Source: Rana temporaria (lineage: Eukaryota > Chordata > Amphibia > Anura > Ranidae). Taken from it: 64,000 nucleotides of DNA. This document shows, in pieces, positions 31,834-44,760 of this stretch. A program made the position numbers and the translations under genes. The notes beneath the pieces were generated by a model. That model saw only the letters and a program-made list of their open reading frames with translations, made no database searches and had not been told where the DNA came from. Numbering within the stretch: position 1 is the stretch's first letter; each line of letters starts with the position of its first letter. Where the stretch lies: assembly GCF_905171775.1 (NCBI RefSeq), contig NC_053501.1:20593162-20657161 (forward strand). Direction: 5' to 3'.

Positions 31834-32255
31834 TAGGATGACCAGACATCCCCAGTTTCAGGGGACAGTCCCCTGATTGAGGACACTGTCCCCGGACCAA
31901 GTCTGTCCCTGGTTTTGTCCCCAGATTGGATTTAATAGGGGACAGGGGCAATTTCAAAGACAGTCAGAGCAGAATTAAAATAAAAAAAAATTAATTACAC
32001 ACCCTGCTCTGCCGTGCCTTGTAGCATAGGGGGGTTGTATTTGTTCCATTATCTGTGCCCCTTTCTGATGATCATGTTCTGGTCAGTGCGGAGGGAATAT
32101 TTCGCCATTTTTCGGGCGCATGTCCATTTAGCTTCGCTCGCATGTTCTTCTGCCTTGGCTCAAATCCTGGCCAGCCACCTGCCTATCTCCTTGCCTTCCT
32201 GGCGGAGTGATCTTCCTCGCTCCCCACCCAGTAGTAGCCGGGGCCCAAAGAGTAA

Positions 32256-33544
32256 TGCCGCGTACACACGATCGTTTTTTCGGCATGAAAAAAAAAACAA
32301 ATTTTTCATCATGAAAAAAAAAGTTTTTCCAACTTCATCATTAAAAACAGTGGCCCAGATTCAAGTAGAATCGCGCAATATTTGCGTGGGCAAAGAGCAA
32401 ATTTTTTTCTCTGCGCCCACGCAAATATTGCGCTTTGCCCGCGATTCACGGAGCAGTTGCTCCGTAAATTGCGCGGGCAATATGCTAAGCACCCGGGCGC
32501 AAGGCTGCCTAATGTAAATGATCCCGCCGGGGGCGGGAATCATTTAAATTAGGCGCGCTCCCGCGCCGAGCGAACAGCGCATGCTCCGTCGGGAAACTTT
32601 CCCGACGTGCATTGCGGCAAATGACGTCGCAAGGACGTCATTTGCTTGTAAGTGAACGTGAATGGCGTCCAGCGCCATTCACGGTTCACTTACGTAAACG
32701 ACGTTAAATTTGAACGTCGCGAGCGGGAGGCGCAGCTATACTTTAGCATTGGCTGCGCCTGCTATTAGCAGGAGCAACCTTATGCTAAAGGCGCCGTACG
32801 GAAACTCCGTACCTTGCGTAGGCAGGGCCCGCGCAACTTTTGTGAATCGGTGGTAGTATGCAATTTGCATACTACACGCCGATCACAAAGGCCGCGCCCC
32901 CTAGCGGCCAACGCAAGAATGCAGCCTGGGATGTGAAGGCATAAGGAGGCTTATGTTTATCACATCCTAGGCTGCATTCGGTGTAACGAGGTTCCTGAAT
33001 CAGGAGCACTCGTTACACCGGAGCAAGTAAGCACTTGCGCCGCGCAACTATGGTTGCGCGGGCGCAAGTGCTTCTTGAATCTGGGCCAATGTTTTTGTTT
33101 TTGAAAAATGATGAACAAAGCGCGGTGACGTACAACACGTACGACGGCACTCTAAAGGGGAAGTTCTATTCGCCTTTGGGCTGCTTTAACTGATTCCGTG
33201 TTAGTAATAGACGATTCGCGCTTTTTTGTCTGTTACAGCGTGATGAATGTGCTTACTCCATTATGAACGGTAGTTTTACCTGAACGAGCGCTCCCGTCTC
33301 ATAACTTGCTTCTGGGCATGCGCGGGTTTAAAACGTCGTTTTAGCCCACACACGATCATTTTTAACAACACAAAAAACGACATTTTAAAAAACGACGTGA
33401 AAAAATGCAGCATGTTCGAATTTTAATTTTGTCCTTTTTCAGAAGCCGAAAAACGATGTGAAGCCCACACCCAACCATTTTAAATGACGTTTTTAAAAAC
33501 GTTGTTTTTTTTTCATGCCGAAAAATGATCGTGTGTACGCGGCA
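32256..33544. mobile_element. Harbinger-like MITE, TGCCGCGTACACACG family, with nested copy K
   Basis: TGCCGCGTACACACGATCG pairs with CGATCGTGTGTACGCGGCA-type right end (TGATCGTGTGTACGCGGCA). The flanks are TAA (32253-32255) and TGA (33545-33547). Own sequence includes GTGACGTACAACACGTACGA and CATGCCGAAAAATGATCG. It is interrupted at 32351-33088 by a foldback MITE. Confidence 0.85.
32351..33088. mobile_element. Foldback MITE, TGGCCCAGATTC variant (copy K)
   Basis: TGGCCCAGATTCAAGTAG pairs with CTTCTTGAATCTGGGCCA. The interior differs from the other copies in its arms (GGGCAAAGAGC, GCGCCCACGCAAATATTGCG) but keeps the GACGTC pair around 32620, the CGTGAATGGCGTCC palindrome and CCCCTAGCGGCC. 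It is a diverged subfamily lying inside the MITE 32256-33544. Confidence 0.85.
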
Positions 33545-33877
33545 TGAGACTTAAGAGGCTGTGAGGCGGGCGGCAACGGGCAGAGAGTCGCTGATTGCCG
33601 CCATTACTAGTAAAGAAAAAATATGTCCCCTGATTTCATTTAAAAAATCTGGTCACCTTACCCTTGCAGCCTCATGGATTCCTGGGGAGGGTTGGAACCC
33701 TATACTGCTGCTGTGCCCTCGATAGCCTGCTGGTCTCCAGCAAGACCTGGATACAGGATTAGAGGCTTCTTCCCACCCAAAGCTCTTCAAGGCCCTCCGA
33801 GTTCCAGCCCAAAAGAACGAACCAAAAGCTTTTTTTTTTTTCTGCTCTGAACTGAACCTCTGGAGCTGCACACTTAA

Positions 33878-34025
33878 AGGGGATGTAAAGGTACATTTTT
33901 TCCCCCTAAATAGCTTCCTTTACCTTAGTGCAGTCCTCCTTCACTTACCTCATCCTTCCATTTCGCTTTTAAATGTCCTTAATTCTTCTGAGAAATCCTC
34001 ACAAAAATTAACCTTTACAACCCCT
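33878..34025. mobile_element. Complete T2/Kolobok-like MITE
   Basis: TTAA (33874-33877) and TTAA (34026-34029) flank AGGGGATGTAAAGGT...ACCTTTACAACCCCT. The 148-bp unit has no coding capacity. The TTAAAGG terminus and TTAA duplication match the T2 group known from Xenopus. Confidence 0.88.
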
Positions 34026-34108
34026 TTAATTCTGAGGTACTATCGCTTCCCTACTCTATTCAAAACTTGAAAAAAATGCTTTCACACAATTTAAGTTTGG
34101 CTTTCAAG

Positions 34109-34917
34109 TAGGCTGACCAGACATCCCTGGTTTCAGGGGACAGTCTGCGGATTGAGGACACTGTCCCCGGACCAAGTCTGTCCCCGGTTTTGTCCCCGGA
34201 TTGGATTTGAACAGGGGCTGGGGCAATTTCAAAGACATTCAGTGCAGAATAAAAAAAAAAATCTGAATTACACCCCCCCGCGCTGCCGCTCCTACTAGCT
34301 TAGGGGTAGGTGTATTTTTTCACATTATCTGTGCTCCTTTCTAATGATCATGTGCTGGTCAGAGGGGAGGGAATATTTCTTCAGTTTCGGGGTCATGCCC
34401 ATTCAGCTCCATTCGCATGTTCTTCTGCCTTGGCTCAAGTCCTGGCCAGCCGCCTGCCTGTTTATCTCCTTGCCTTCCCTGGTGGAGGGATCTTCCTCTG
34501 CACCCCACCCAGTGGTAGACGGGGCCCGGAGAGTTAGGCTGCATTCACACTGTAACGCCGCGTACGCGGCGTATTTTGCAGTGAATTGTTTACTTTTTTT
34601 TTTTTAACAAATCATTTCCATTGATGTCTATGGCCGAACGCCAATGCCGCCTGAAAAAAAGGGTCCGGGACTTGTTTTCAGGCGGCAGGCGTACAGCGTT
34701 TCCGCGTGAGATGTGAACCATCTCATAGACATCAATGGAAATTCGCCCCTCCAGCAGCACGAGCCTCGCGCTTCAGGCGTTTTGTCGCCTAGGTGTGAAT
34801 GCAGCCTAAGACTTGACAGGCTGTGAGGCGGACAGAGAGTCGCTGATTGCCGACATTACTAGTAAAAAAAAAAAAAAATATGTCCCCGGATTTCATTTAA
34901 AAAATCTGGTCACCTTA
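34109..34917. mobile_element. hAT element, TAGGCTGACCAGAC termini (sister of 31834-33660)
   Basis: TAGGCTGACCAGACATCC and AAATCTGGTCACCTTA form the ends. The flanks CTTTCAAG (34101-34108) and CTTTAAAG (34918-34925) differ at one position. The body is closely similar to the copy at 31834. It carries a different MITE at the same internal point. Confidence 0.9.
34537..34806. mobile_element. MITE with GGCTGCATTCACAC termini nested in a hAT
   Basis: GGCTGCATTCACAC pairs with GTGTGAATGCAGCC. The flanks are TTA (34534-34536) and TAA (34807-34809). The interior has ATTTCCATTGATGTCTATGG and its inverted copy TAGACATCAATGGAAAT. About 270 bp, noncoding. Confidence 0.85.
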
Positions 34918-35104
34918 CTTTAAAGCCCTACTTACACCTACTTTAATGCATTTTACCTAAGTAAACAAGGGGTCCTATGGCATAATATTTTTCATATTTT
35001 CCCCCGATGCTTCAGTCAGCTCCCCAAGATGTGTTTTTTTTTAACTATCTTTCAGCGCATATGCGTTTTCTAGATTATTGCTTACAGTTCAATGAACAAT
35101 GCAA

Positions 35105-35253
35105 TGCTTTCTGGACAAACAAACCCCCCCTTGCCATCTGTGTTTTTAATAATCCGACAACAACAATGGAGCATACAAACAGTGGGATTTTCCAACAAAA
35201 CCCTTTCATTACACATTTGTTGTCGGAAAATCTGATCATGTGTACGAGGGTTA
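35105..35253. mobile_element. Degenerate Harbinger-like MITE right end
   Basis: CCGACAACAACAATGGAGC, TTGTTGTCGGAAAATCTGATC and CATGTGTACGAGGGTTAA resemble the interior and right terminus of the CGTACACACG-type MITEs. The left terminus is not recognisable. Confidence 0.4.
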
Positions 35254-35324
35254 ATACTGAAAAAACTGTGCGTTTTGTGTACAATGCGCATAGGCCGGTG
35301 TGTGCTGTAAACTTGCACTACTTA

Positions 35325-35551
35325 GGGGTTGATATACTAAAGGCAAATCCACTTTTCACTATAAGTGCACTTGGAAGAGCATTCGCTGTAGATCTGAGGG
35401 GAAGATCTAAAATGAGGGGAAGCTCTGCTGATTTTATCACGCTAAAATGCTGTTTTTTATTTTCCTTGCATGTCCCCCTTAGATCTACAGCGACTACACT
35501 TCCAAGTGCACTTGTAGTGCAGAATGGATTTGTGTTTAGTAAATAACCACC
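35325..35551. mobile_element. GGGGTTATTTACTAAAGG-type MITE (copy Q3)
   Basis: GGGGTTGATATACTAAAGGC pairs with TTTAGTAAATAACCACC. The interior has AAGTGCACTTGG-type pairs and TAGATCTAAGG-like blocks shared with Q1. A hAT element begins four bases downstream. Confidence 0.75.
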
Positions 35552-35861
35552 TGTGTAGGGTGACCACATCTCCAAACTACCATTCAGGGACACCCCCTTC
35601 CAAAAAATCAGCTTGCGGTGTAACGAATCACAGCACAGTGATTGGACACAAGAGGCGGGAGTTATGATTTCTCCAATCACAAGCAGGGGACAAGGACTGT
35701 GCTCCTCCAGGCATTCCCGGCCAGGACAAGTACTGTCAGTGAGTAAAGCGGTAATGTGGCCAGTGGCGGCTGGTGCTCCATTTTTTGGGGGGGGCGCAAA
35801 CAAAACCCCAGCCCCCCCCCCCCCCCCCCCCGCCAACGTCACTCGCAGACAATGGGACCTG

Positions 35862-37520
<1,659 letters not shown>

Positions 37521-38030
37521 TAAGTTAAGCACAGCTGTAGGACGCTGTATTCAGAGCCCTCACACACAGACACAGACAGGAGATGTGTAAGGCTCTGATT
37601 GCTGGGTGAAGCATGGCACACGGCACCCTCCCCCTCCCTCCTGTCCTCTCTCAGTCCGATCACAGTGCAGGCTGAGCATACAGCACAAGCTGCTGCCTGG
37701 ACATGGATGGGTGGACAGGACAGACAATGAGACAAACAAAGTATTTTAAAACGTTTCCTACCTTAGATTCCTCCGGGAGCCAAAACGAAATTAACACTGC
37801 CCTGGAAAGCACCGCCCATTTCCTTTAGCAGAGAGGAAGCAGCAGGACCCAATTAGAGTGGAGACTGTTCAGACACTGTAGCGTGATTGGCTCGTGGCGC
37901 ACAGCACATAGCCACATAGCTTCAAAAAAACCTGCAAATGAAGCGTCTTGCCTGCTTGTACTGGCATGACGTTTCAATGACGCTATAGCAGCCCACTGTG
38001 ACCGGCGCCCACCCTGAGCATATAGTGCTG

Positions 38031-38106
38031 TTAAAGGGCCTTTTTTTTCTTTTCTTAAAGGGCCAAAAAAAAAAAAAAAAAAAAATTTTTTTTTTTTTTT
38101 TTTTTA
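38031..38106. repeat. A-run/T-run hairpin
   Basis: GGGCC, T-run, AAAGGGCC, then about 22 A followed by about 22 T. Poly-purine/pyrimidine slippage product near the right end of the hAT. Confidence 0.85.
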
Positions 38107-38330
38107 CTGGCTTGGTGGGAGGGGGGGGCGGCGCCCAGGCGCCCCCTATGGACGGGCCGCCACTGAATGTGGCGGCCTTTTTTGGGGGGCATTAGTTTGG
38201 CTTGGGGGGTGGCTGTGTCAGTTTAATTCCAGTACACTGTATTGTCCTGGAATGAAGGTGCCCGGGACAGACCCGCAAAATGCGGGACTGTCCCGGGCAA
38301 TCCGGGACACGTGGTCATCCTACACCTGTG

Positions 38331-38774
38331 TGCTGCAATGCGTTGTTGCAACGTATTGACTTAAAAAAAAACAAAAAAATAACGTTAGCGTTTCTATGCA
38401 TACTGGTGCATTCTGATGTGCTGCTCTTTGACACGCATTGCGCTGCGCAAAAACCGCAACATATCCTATTTTTTTCAGCACTCACTAATGCAGGGTGTTG
38501 GTGTAAACTGAAGCAATAGGATGTAGAGAATATTGCCTTATCTATGCGTTGGGATTACATTTCTGCAACACTGCCCAACGCAGCCCAATGGGACTGATGT
38601 GAATAACCCCCAAATTAATCTAGGCAGATTCATTCGAGATCGGCTTTTTCATTATAAAAAGTCAAATTTTCCTAAAAAAATAATACTGTTGCTGTATATT
38701 ACGACATATAAGGGATGTGTTTATATAGATTTGTAAAGTTCCACATTAATGGCACTCACACATCTTACAGCCCT
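38331..38774. other. Unassigned sequence with MITE-like style
   Basis: GCAATGCGTTGTTGCAACG and CGCATTGCGCTGCGCAAAAACC are reminiscent of another frog MITE, but inverted ends are not found. Confidence 0.3.
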
Positions 38775-38782
38775 GTGTACAC

Positions 38783-39451
38783 CAGGGCTCGACAAATCCC
38801 GGTCGCCAGGTCGCCATGGCGACTAGAAATAGCATCCTGGCGACTTGGCTTGGAAGGTGGGCAAAAAAAAAAATAAATTTTTTTTTTGGTGAAGTCCCCA
38901 GCTCTTCCTTGTGTGAGCTGGCGCCATCTGGTGGTGGCCGTTGGTATTACAAGTTAAGTATTACAAGTTAAACAGCAATTCTAATGTCATTTTTCACTAT
39001 TTTCACTGCCATCTTCTTCCCTCTAATTACAACCCCCAAACATTATTATTATTATAATTTTTTATCCGCAGCGGTCTCACAAGCGCACTTTGTTGGGAAA
39101 GATAATGTTACACCGAGTAAATTCATACCCAACATGTCACGCTTCAAAATTGCGCCCGCTCGTGGAATGCCGACAAACTTTTACCCTTTAAAATCTTCAT
39201 AGGCGACGTTTAAAAAAATCTACAGGTTGCATGTTTTGAGTTGCAGAGGAGGTCTAGGGATAGAATTATTGCTCTCGCTCTACCAATCGCGGCGATACCT
39301 CACATGTGTGGTTTGAACACCGTTTACATATGCGGGCGCTGCTCACGTATGTGTTCGCTTCTGCGCGCAAGCTCGTCGGGACGGGGTGCGTTTTCTGTCT
39401 CCTAACTTTTTTAGCTGGCTCCTAGATTCCAAGCAAATTTGTCAAACCCTG
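38783..39451. mobile_element. hAT element with CAGGGCTCGACAAATCC termini
   Basis: CAGGGCTCGACAAATCC pairs with CAAATTTGTCAAACCCTG. The 8-bp duplication GTGTACAC is exact (38775-38782, 39452-39459). After a GGCGACTAGAAATAGC block and GAGCTGGCGCCATCTGG, the body is the repeat core shared with 526-1018, 23655-24371 and 51380-52776. 669 bp, non-autonomous. Confidence 0.95.
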
Positions 39452-39459
39452 GTGTACAC

Positions 39460-40019
39460 AACGCAAATATACGCTCAGGGTTTACACTACCTGAGTGGGG
39501 AACATTGGAAGGGCAATTATTTATATAATTTTCCTTTTACCATGGACAATATCCGACGCTAAAAAAGATGACACAGAAACAAGAGGTCCATCTTAGAGAC
39601 ATGACCCCCCCTGTCGGTACTTTCCACCCCCCGCCAGCCATTAGTACACTGTACTATCGCCACTCATTCAAGCAGCTGCCACGGGAGCAGATCTTAAGCC
39701 ACTGCAAGATGGCACTGCGCACTATCCTTTCATAGACGTAGACAGTAACAGATTATTTCACCGGCGCTTAAGGCCTCGTAAAATTCCTCTTATTGCTCAT
39801 CTGCTCACATAAATAAGTCCCTTTGATAGTTAGCTGAAGATGTTATGACACTCTAGGGTACGAGAAGGGACACGGGCACTGGGGCACCGTCTTTTTTTTT
39901 TTTTTTTTCAATGCCAGCCGTGGCACCCTGGTGCCTGCGATGTTTCTGAAGATTCAGGGCACGCGTGCTTCATTACGGTTTGGGCACTGGGGACCTGTTT
40001 TTTTTTTTTTTTTTTGCAA
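39460..40019. other. Unassigned sequence with T-runs
   Basis: T-runs at about 39892-39908 and 40000-40015 bracket GC-rich sequence with TGGCACCCTGGTGCC. No element ends. Confidence 0.3.
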
Positions 40020-40375
40020 GATTAATGAGCGCCACAGAAATTCTCCCGCGCATTTCGATAATTAAGTCTTTGTTTATCAAAAAACAAGTTATATTAGGAG
40101 CAGAAAATTCGCAGTAATTATTCATAATCCTAACAATTCAAGTGTAGCTACCTCATTTGCCTGTGTAATTCTGCTTTTTAATTTCTTGCATATATTTGCA
40201 TATTAATTTTGCCCGTCGGCTGCGGCAGGCTTTGACAGTTACTGTGTGATGCTTTTTCGCAAGGGTGAGGCGCAGTTGGGTGGCATTTTCGACTGGGTGC
40301 AATGATAAATTATGAATTTTTTAATTTGCTGCATAACAGATTAACTCTTTGCAAGCCAATTAGGGCCAGAGGGAA
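40020..40375. other. Unique block, strong candidate for conserved noncoding DNA
   Basis: Dense with TAATTATTCATAATCC, CTCATTTGCCTGTGTAATTC, ATATTTGCATATTAATTTTG and ATGATAAATTATGAA, i.e. homeodomain and octamer (ATTTGCAT) motifs in an undecayed, repeat-free context. No frame. This is the best regulatory-looking segment in the window, on sequence style only. Confidence 0.45.
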
Positions 40376-40529
40376 AAAATATCTTTTTTTTTTTATTCCC
40401 TTTCCTCATCAGGCACCGCATCTGTCCAGGATGTGAAACTCCAACCTTATACCCCAGAGGAAAAAATACTATACTGATCAGTCTGTTAGCTTAAGACATT
40501 TATCATTACAAAAAAATATATATGAAGCA

Positions 40530-40605
40530 AAATTATAATATATATATAAATATATATATAGATATATATATCTATATATATATATATGTATATATATATT
40601 TTTTT
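40530..40605. repeat. (TA)n microsatellite
   Basis: An AT-dinucleotide array is interrupted by GATATATATATC palindromes, followed by a T-run. Confidence 0.9.
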
Positions 40606-40682
40606 TTACTATTATTTATTTATTTTTGAATGACAAATGTCTTAGGTGGATATAGACTGTTTTCGACTGATAAAAAAAATGT

Positions 40683-41415
40683 GGGCTAGATTCAGGTAGC
40701 ATTTACTGCGGCGTATCTCCAAAATCTGCGCTGGCGTATCTCAAATCTGCGCTGGCGTATCTTTACGCCGTTTCTCCAAGGCAGATACGTCGAAAAAATA
40801 GGCTTCCTCCGCCGACGTAACTTGAATGTGGCGGCGTATAATTGTGTGCATTCTTACGCTGGCCGCTAGGGGCGCTTCCGTTGTTTTCGGCGTAGAGTAT
40901 GCAAATTACCTAGTTACGCCGATTCACAAACGTACGTGCGCCCGCGGTAGTTTTTTCGTCGTTTGCGTAAGGCTTTTTCGGCGTAACGTTGCTCCTGCTA
41001 TTAGGTGGCGCAGCCAATGTTAAGTATGGACGTCGTTCCCGCTTCGAAATTTGACATTTTTTACGTTGTTTGCGTAAGTCGTTCGCGAAGAGGGCTGGAC
41101 GTAATTTACGTTCACGTCGAAAGCAATGACGATTTGCGTTGGAATTTTGAGCATGCACACTGGGATTCTTTCACAAACGGCGCATGCGCCGTTCATAAAA
41201 AATGCGGGGTCACCATAATTTGAATAAAACACACCCCCCTCATCATCTTTTGAATTACGCGCGCTTACGCCGGCCCCATTTACGCTACGCCGCCGTAAGT
41301 TACGAGGCAAGTGCTTTGTGAATACAGCACTTGCCTCTCAAACTTACGGCGGCGCAGCGTAAATACGATACGCTGCGCCGCCGTAAGAAGGGGCGCAGCT
41401 ACGTAAATCTAGCCC
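40683..41415. mobile_element. CpG-rich foldback MITE, GGGCCAGATTC family (copy H)
   Basis: GGGCTAGATTCAGGTAG pairs with CTACGTAAATCTAGCCC. The interior has GGCGCATGCGCC at 41179-41190 inside AACGGCGCATGCGCCGTT, GTTAAGTATGGACGTCG, GCGTAAGTCGTTCGCG and a GTGCTTTGTGAATACAGCAC hairpin. The flanks TGT and AGT are not a clean duplication. 733 bp. Confidence 0.88.
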
Positions 41416-41643
41416 AGTATCTTTAAAAATAATAATAATAAAACATTTCAATTGATATGCACAAGATGAATATATAAATATCTCACTTTTATTATTTTTA
41501 TTATTTTGATGTGCTATTTTCTGTGCTATGTGATGTTGGTGAGGACTAAAAAAAATAACAGCTTTTCGTATTCTCCTTCATACGTTGCCTCTCTTCAGAG
41601 GTTGCTATGGTGGGCTCCAGTGTGCGTGACTAGTAGTAACAGT

Positions 41644-42387
41644 GGGGTAGATTCAGGTAGGAGCTCGCAATGATACGGCGGCGCAGCTTATCGTATTTAC
41701 GCTACGCCGCCGTAACTTACAGGAGCAAGTGCTGTATTCACAAAGCACTTGCTCCGTAAGTTGCGGCAGCGTAGCGTAAATGGGGCCGGCGTAAGCCCGC
41801 GTAATTCAAATGTGGAAGGGGGGCGTGTTTTATGCTAATGTGTGATGACCTGATGTGATTGACGTGTTTTACGAACGGCGCATGCGCCGTCCGTGTACAT
41901 ATCCCAGAGTGCATTGCTCTCAAGTACGGCGCAACGACGTATTGGTTTCGACGTGAACGTAAATTACGTCCAGCCCTATTCGCGAACGACTTACGCAAAC
42001 GACGTAAAAAATTCAAATTTCGAAGCGGGAACGACGTCCATACTTAACATTGGCTGAGCCTCCTAATAGTAGGAACAACCTTAGGCCAAAAAAGCCTAAC
42101 GTAAACGACGTAAATAAATTGCGCCGGGCGTACATACGTTTGTGAATCGGCGTATCTAGGTAATTAGCATATTCTACGCCGACAACAATGGTAAGCGCCC
42201 CTAGCGGCCAGCGTCAGAATGCACCCTAATATACGACGGCGTAAGAGACTTATGCCAGTCGTATCTTAGGCTAATGTCGGCGTATCTAGCTTTCTGAATA
42301 CAGAAAGTAGATACGCCTGCGCAGATTTGAATTTACGCGGCGTATCTATGGATACGCCGGCGTGAATTCTCTCTGAATCTACGTACT
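41644..42387. mobile_element. CpG-rich foldback MITE, GGGCCAGATTC family (copy I)
   Basis: GGGGTAGATTCAGGTAGG pairs with CTCTGAATCTAC. AGT occurs on both sides (41641-41643, 42388-42390), a plausible 3-bp duplication. In inverted order relative to copy H it carries GCACTTGCTCC pairs, GGCGCATGCGCC at 41877-41888, GGGAACGACGTCCATACTTA and CGCCCCTAGCGGCC. Confidence 0.85.
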
Positions 42388-42899
42388 AGTAGAAAAAGTG
42401 GTACTATTAGCCACCTTGTTCTATAATAGCAGCCTTGCTCTCAATCCCCCTTGGAAAAAATAGCCTGAAATAGTGCTGATAAAATAGTTTTTTTTTCATG
42501 TTGTAGACTTAAATTGCTTTATTAGTTTATTAATAACTAGGCAGGTATAGTGAGATAATTTTGATTGATTTATGTTACCGCTAAGTATTAAAATGTAGTC
42601 TATATTTTTATGTAAATGTATTTTATTTTTGTATGTTTTTGTCAGTGATATATGTTTATCACACGTATTCACTGAATATTGTGGTAATTGTTTATTTTAT
42701 ACTGCATAAAAGCTCCTGCAAGCATATGATCACCCATACAAGAGTGGTTGGCACCAGAAAGGTCAAGTAACTGTAAATAACTGTATCTGTAATAAATGTA
42801 ATTTATAAAAAATGTAAAGGAATAAACAACATGAACATGACAGCGAACCTTTCAATTCAACAGAATGTGGCAAAACGTACAGTAATCCATAATAAGGGT
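42388..42899. other. Unassigned AT-rich sequence
   Basis: Nothing that can be delimited. Confidence 0.3.
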
Positions 42900-44021
42900 C
42901 AATTACTCAGAAGTAATAAGCAGGATCTGGTAAGATGACCCGTTCCCCAGTCTGGGTGCTTCCTAACTATTTAAAGGATAGTAGGGAGAGACTTTGGGTC
43001 AGGACTGCTGTTGGACACAGGAGTGATCAGTACAGATTGCTCACTGTGTTTATTCAGGAAATGAAGTTTTCCATCCTGAAACGATCATCCTGTGTGCCTT
43101 CAGCAGCTGCCAGTGGAGGAATAGAGGATGGAAGCCAGTGCTGGAAAGGGGAGCACCCATGGAGGCTGGGGCAGCAGGTGAAAGGGGCCTCAGATTCGAA
43201 GAACCGATCCCCCTGCAGTGCAGCCAGTGGGAGAAAGATGGCAACACTGCAGGGGGATCCACAAGAGTCCTAAGGCCGTACAACCGGCCTTCCTGCTCGG
43301 CAGATGCTTGTTGGGCCCCGATTTTGAACTAATGGGTTCTGGGCCCGGTACAGAAGGGCTGGCTGTACTGCTTTATCAGCAACCCTGCTTTGGGCACACC
43401 AGTTCAACACAGTCCGTGCCCCAAGCTCAGCTTCTGGTATGTATGCCAAAAGTTACAGGTAGTGGCATTGTTCCCTTCAAGGGTTCTAAAGGGCTGTGGG
43501 ATGGCCCAGAGTTCCCATACAGCCCTGTTGTACAGATCCTGATGTTCCACCTCAACAGAATGGAACCGTTTCTCTGGGACATATAGGAACTCATACCCCT
43601 ATCTGTCCCTGACAAGGATACCACTGCATATGGATAAGGTAAGTAAGTCTTTTTCCCCCGAGCCTCATATCCAGTGTGTATGAGTCCAGTGCTCTACGGA
43701 AGACTCCCACGCTGATAAAGCAGGATTTCTATGCCAACATGAAACACTGTACTGTAAGTCCACATCTCCAGCCGCATTGCTGGTCGCAAAAGTGTGCTAC
43801 TTGCCAATGAGTACATTCTGAGGAGAATCCTCAATGAAGTTCATAGCCTCCTCACCATTGTCCCCAGGTGATAGTTGATCACCCCAGCCCCAATGAAGAT
43901 GACAAAACAGCCAGGGGACCTGATTCCACGTCCTGGGTAGATGCCATGTCCTGCATAATCTCTCATGCCCCCAAAAATTCTTGCTTGAATGAAAACTGCA
44001 TTGGTGCAGGTGGGTTGAAAC
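42900..44021. other. Unassigned, moderately GC-rich sequence left of LTR copy 2
   Basis: Several 70-120 codon frames on both strands (for example plus 42935-43273 and 43218-43586, minus 43797-44111) overlap here, and composition is more even than in the neighbouring AT-rich DNA. I recognise no domain. Low-complexity repeats are absent. It could be a decayed processed pseudogene or retroelement interior. The function is unknown and I call no gene. Confidence 0.3.
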
Positions 44022-44760
44022 TGTAACAGAATGACCCATGACACCCAGAGACTTTTGAAGGATGAGGGGTACTCCTGTGCCAGCTTCACTGACTCTTGGG
44101 TCTAGGGTCATCCTGTGCCCCTTTTGGGCATAGGGTGACTGGGAAATATTAATTATAAATTACATGAGATGGGACATAACTGATAATTCATATTGCAGGA
44201 TATCTTGAGATATTACAAGTGGTTATTCTGACCCCACCAGGTCAGTGGAGTGTTTTCATTCAATGTGAGGACACATGCTTTTGAGATGTTAATTGGGGCT
44301 GCTCCTAGACATTCCATTGTGAGATGCTAACTAAGTCGGAAAGGTCAGATGTCTCCTTTCAGGGGTAGAGAATTAGAATGTCAATTATGTTTAGTAATGG
44401 AATGTGACTTGTCAAGCTGTAGTAATTACCTCCTCTAATTGCGGAGACGGGACGTCTGGGGGATGACTAATGATTAGCTCAACTGGATGTCATTATCTAA
44501 AATAATGTGATTGAAGCCCCATTGTGTGATGTGTGGGTGGAGAGTTTCTTTGTTCCTTTGATTACTGTAACATGTTGTACTGTATATAAGAAAGCTAAGA
44601 TACCATTAAAAGTGTTCATACATTTGACTCAGAACACAGAGCGTATATCTCGTCTCTCTGAGGGAATTCTTATGGATCGTGTCTGCTGGATTGTCGGACT
44701 GTCGGATAAGCTGACGTGGGCGATGGAATGGGGATATCGTAAACGGTGGTGACCGTTACA
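44022..44760 (+). mobile_element. Solo LTR, family 1 (copy 2)
   Basis: TGTAACAGAATGACCC...GGTGACCGTTACA is homologous along its length to 4149-4881, including GGATGAGGGGTACTCCTGTG, GTGTGATGTGTGGGTGGAGA, a TATA box (TATATAAG, 44583-44590) and ATTAAA (44605-44610). The flanks TGAAAC and TCAAAC agree at 5 of 6 positions. It splits the unassigned sequence at 42900-45500. Confidence 0.88.

Larger units (their letters stand above)
31834..33660. mobile_element. hAT element, TAGGATGACCAGAC termini, with nested MITEs
   Basis: TAGGATGACCAGACATCC pairs with the right end, AAATCTGGTCACCTTA. The 8-bp duplication CCCTTGCA is exact (31826-31833, 33661-33668). The host body reads GACAGTCCCCTGATTGAGG, GGACCAAGTCTGTCCC, then GGGGCCCAAAGAG to the insertion, resuming GACTTAAGAGGCTGTGAGG. 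Two later MITEs make up most of the length. A sister copy is at 34109-34917. Confidence 0.93.
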
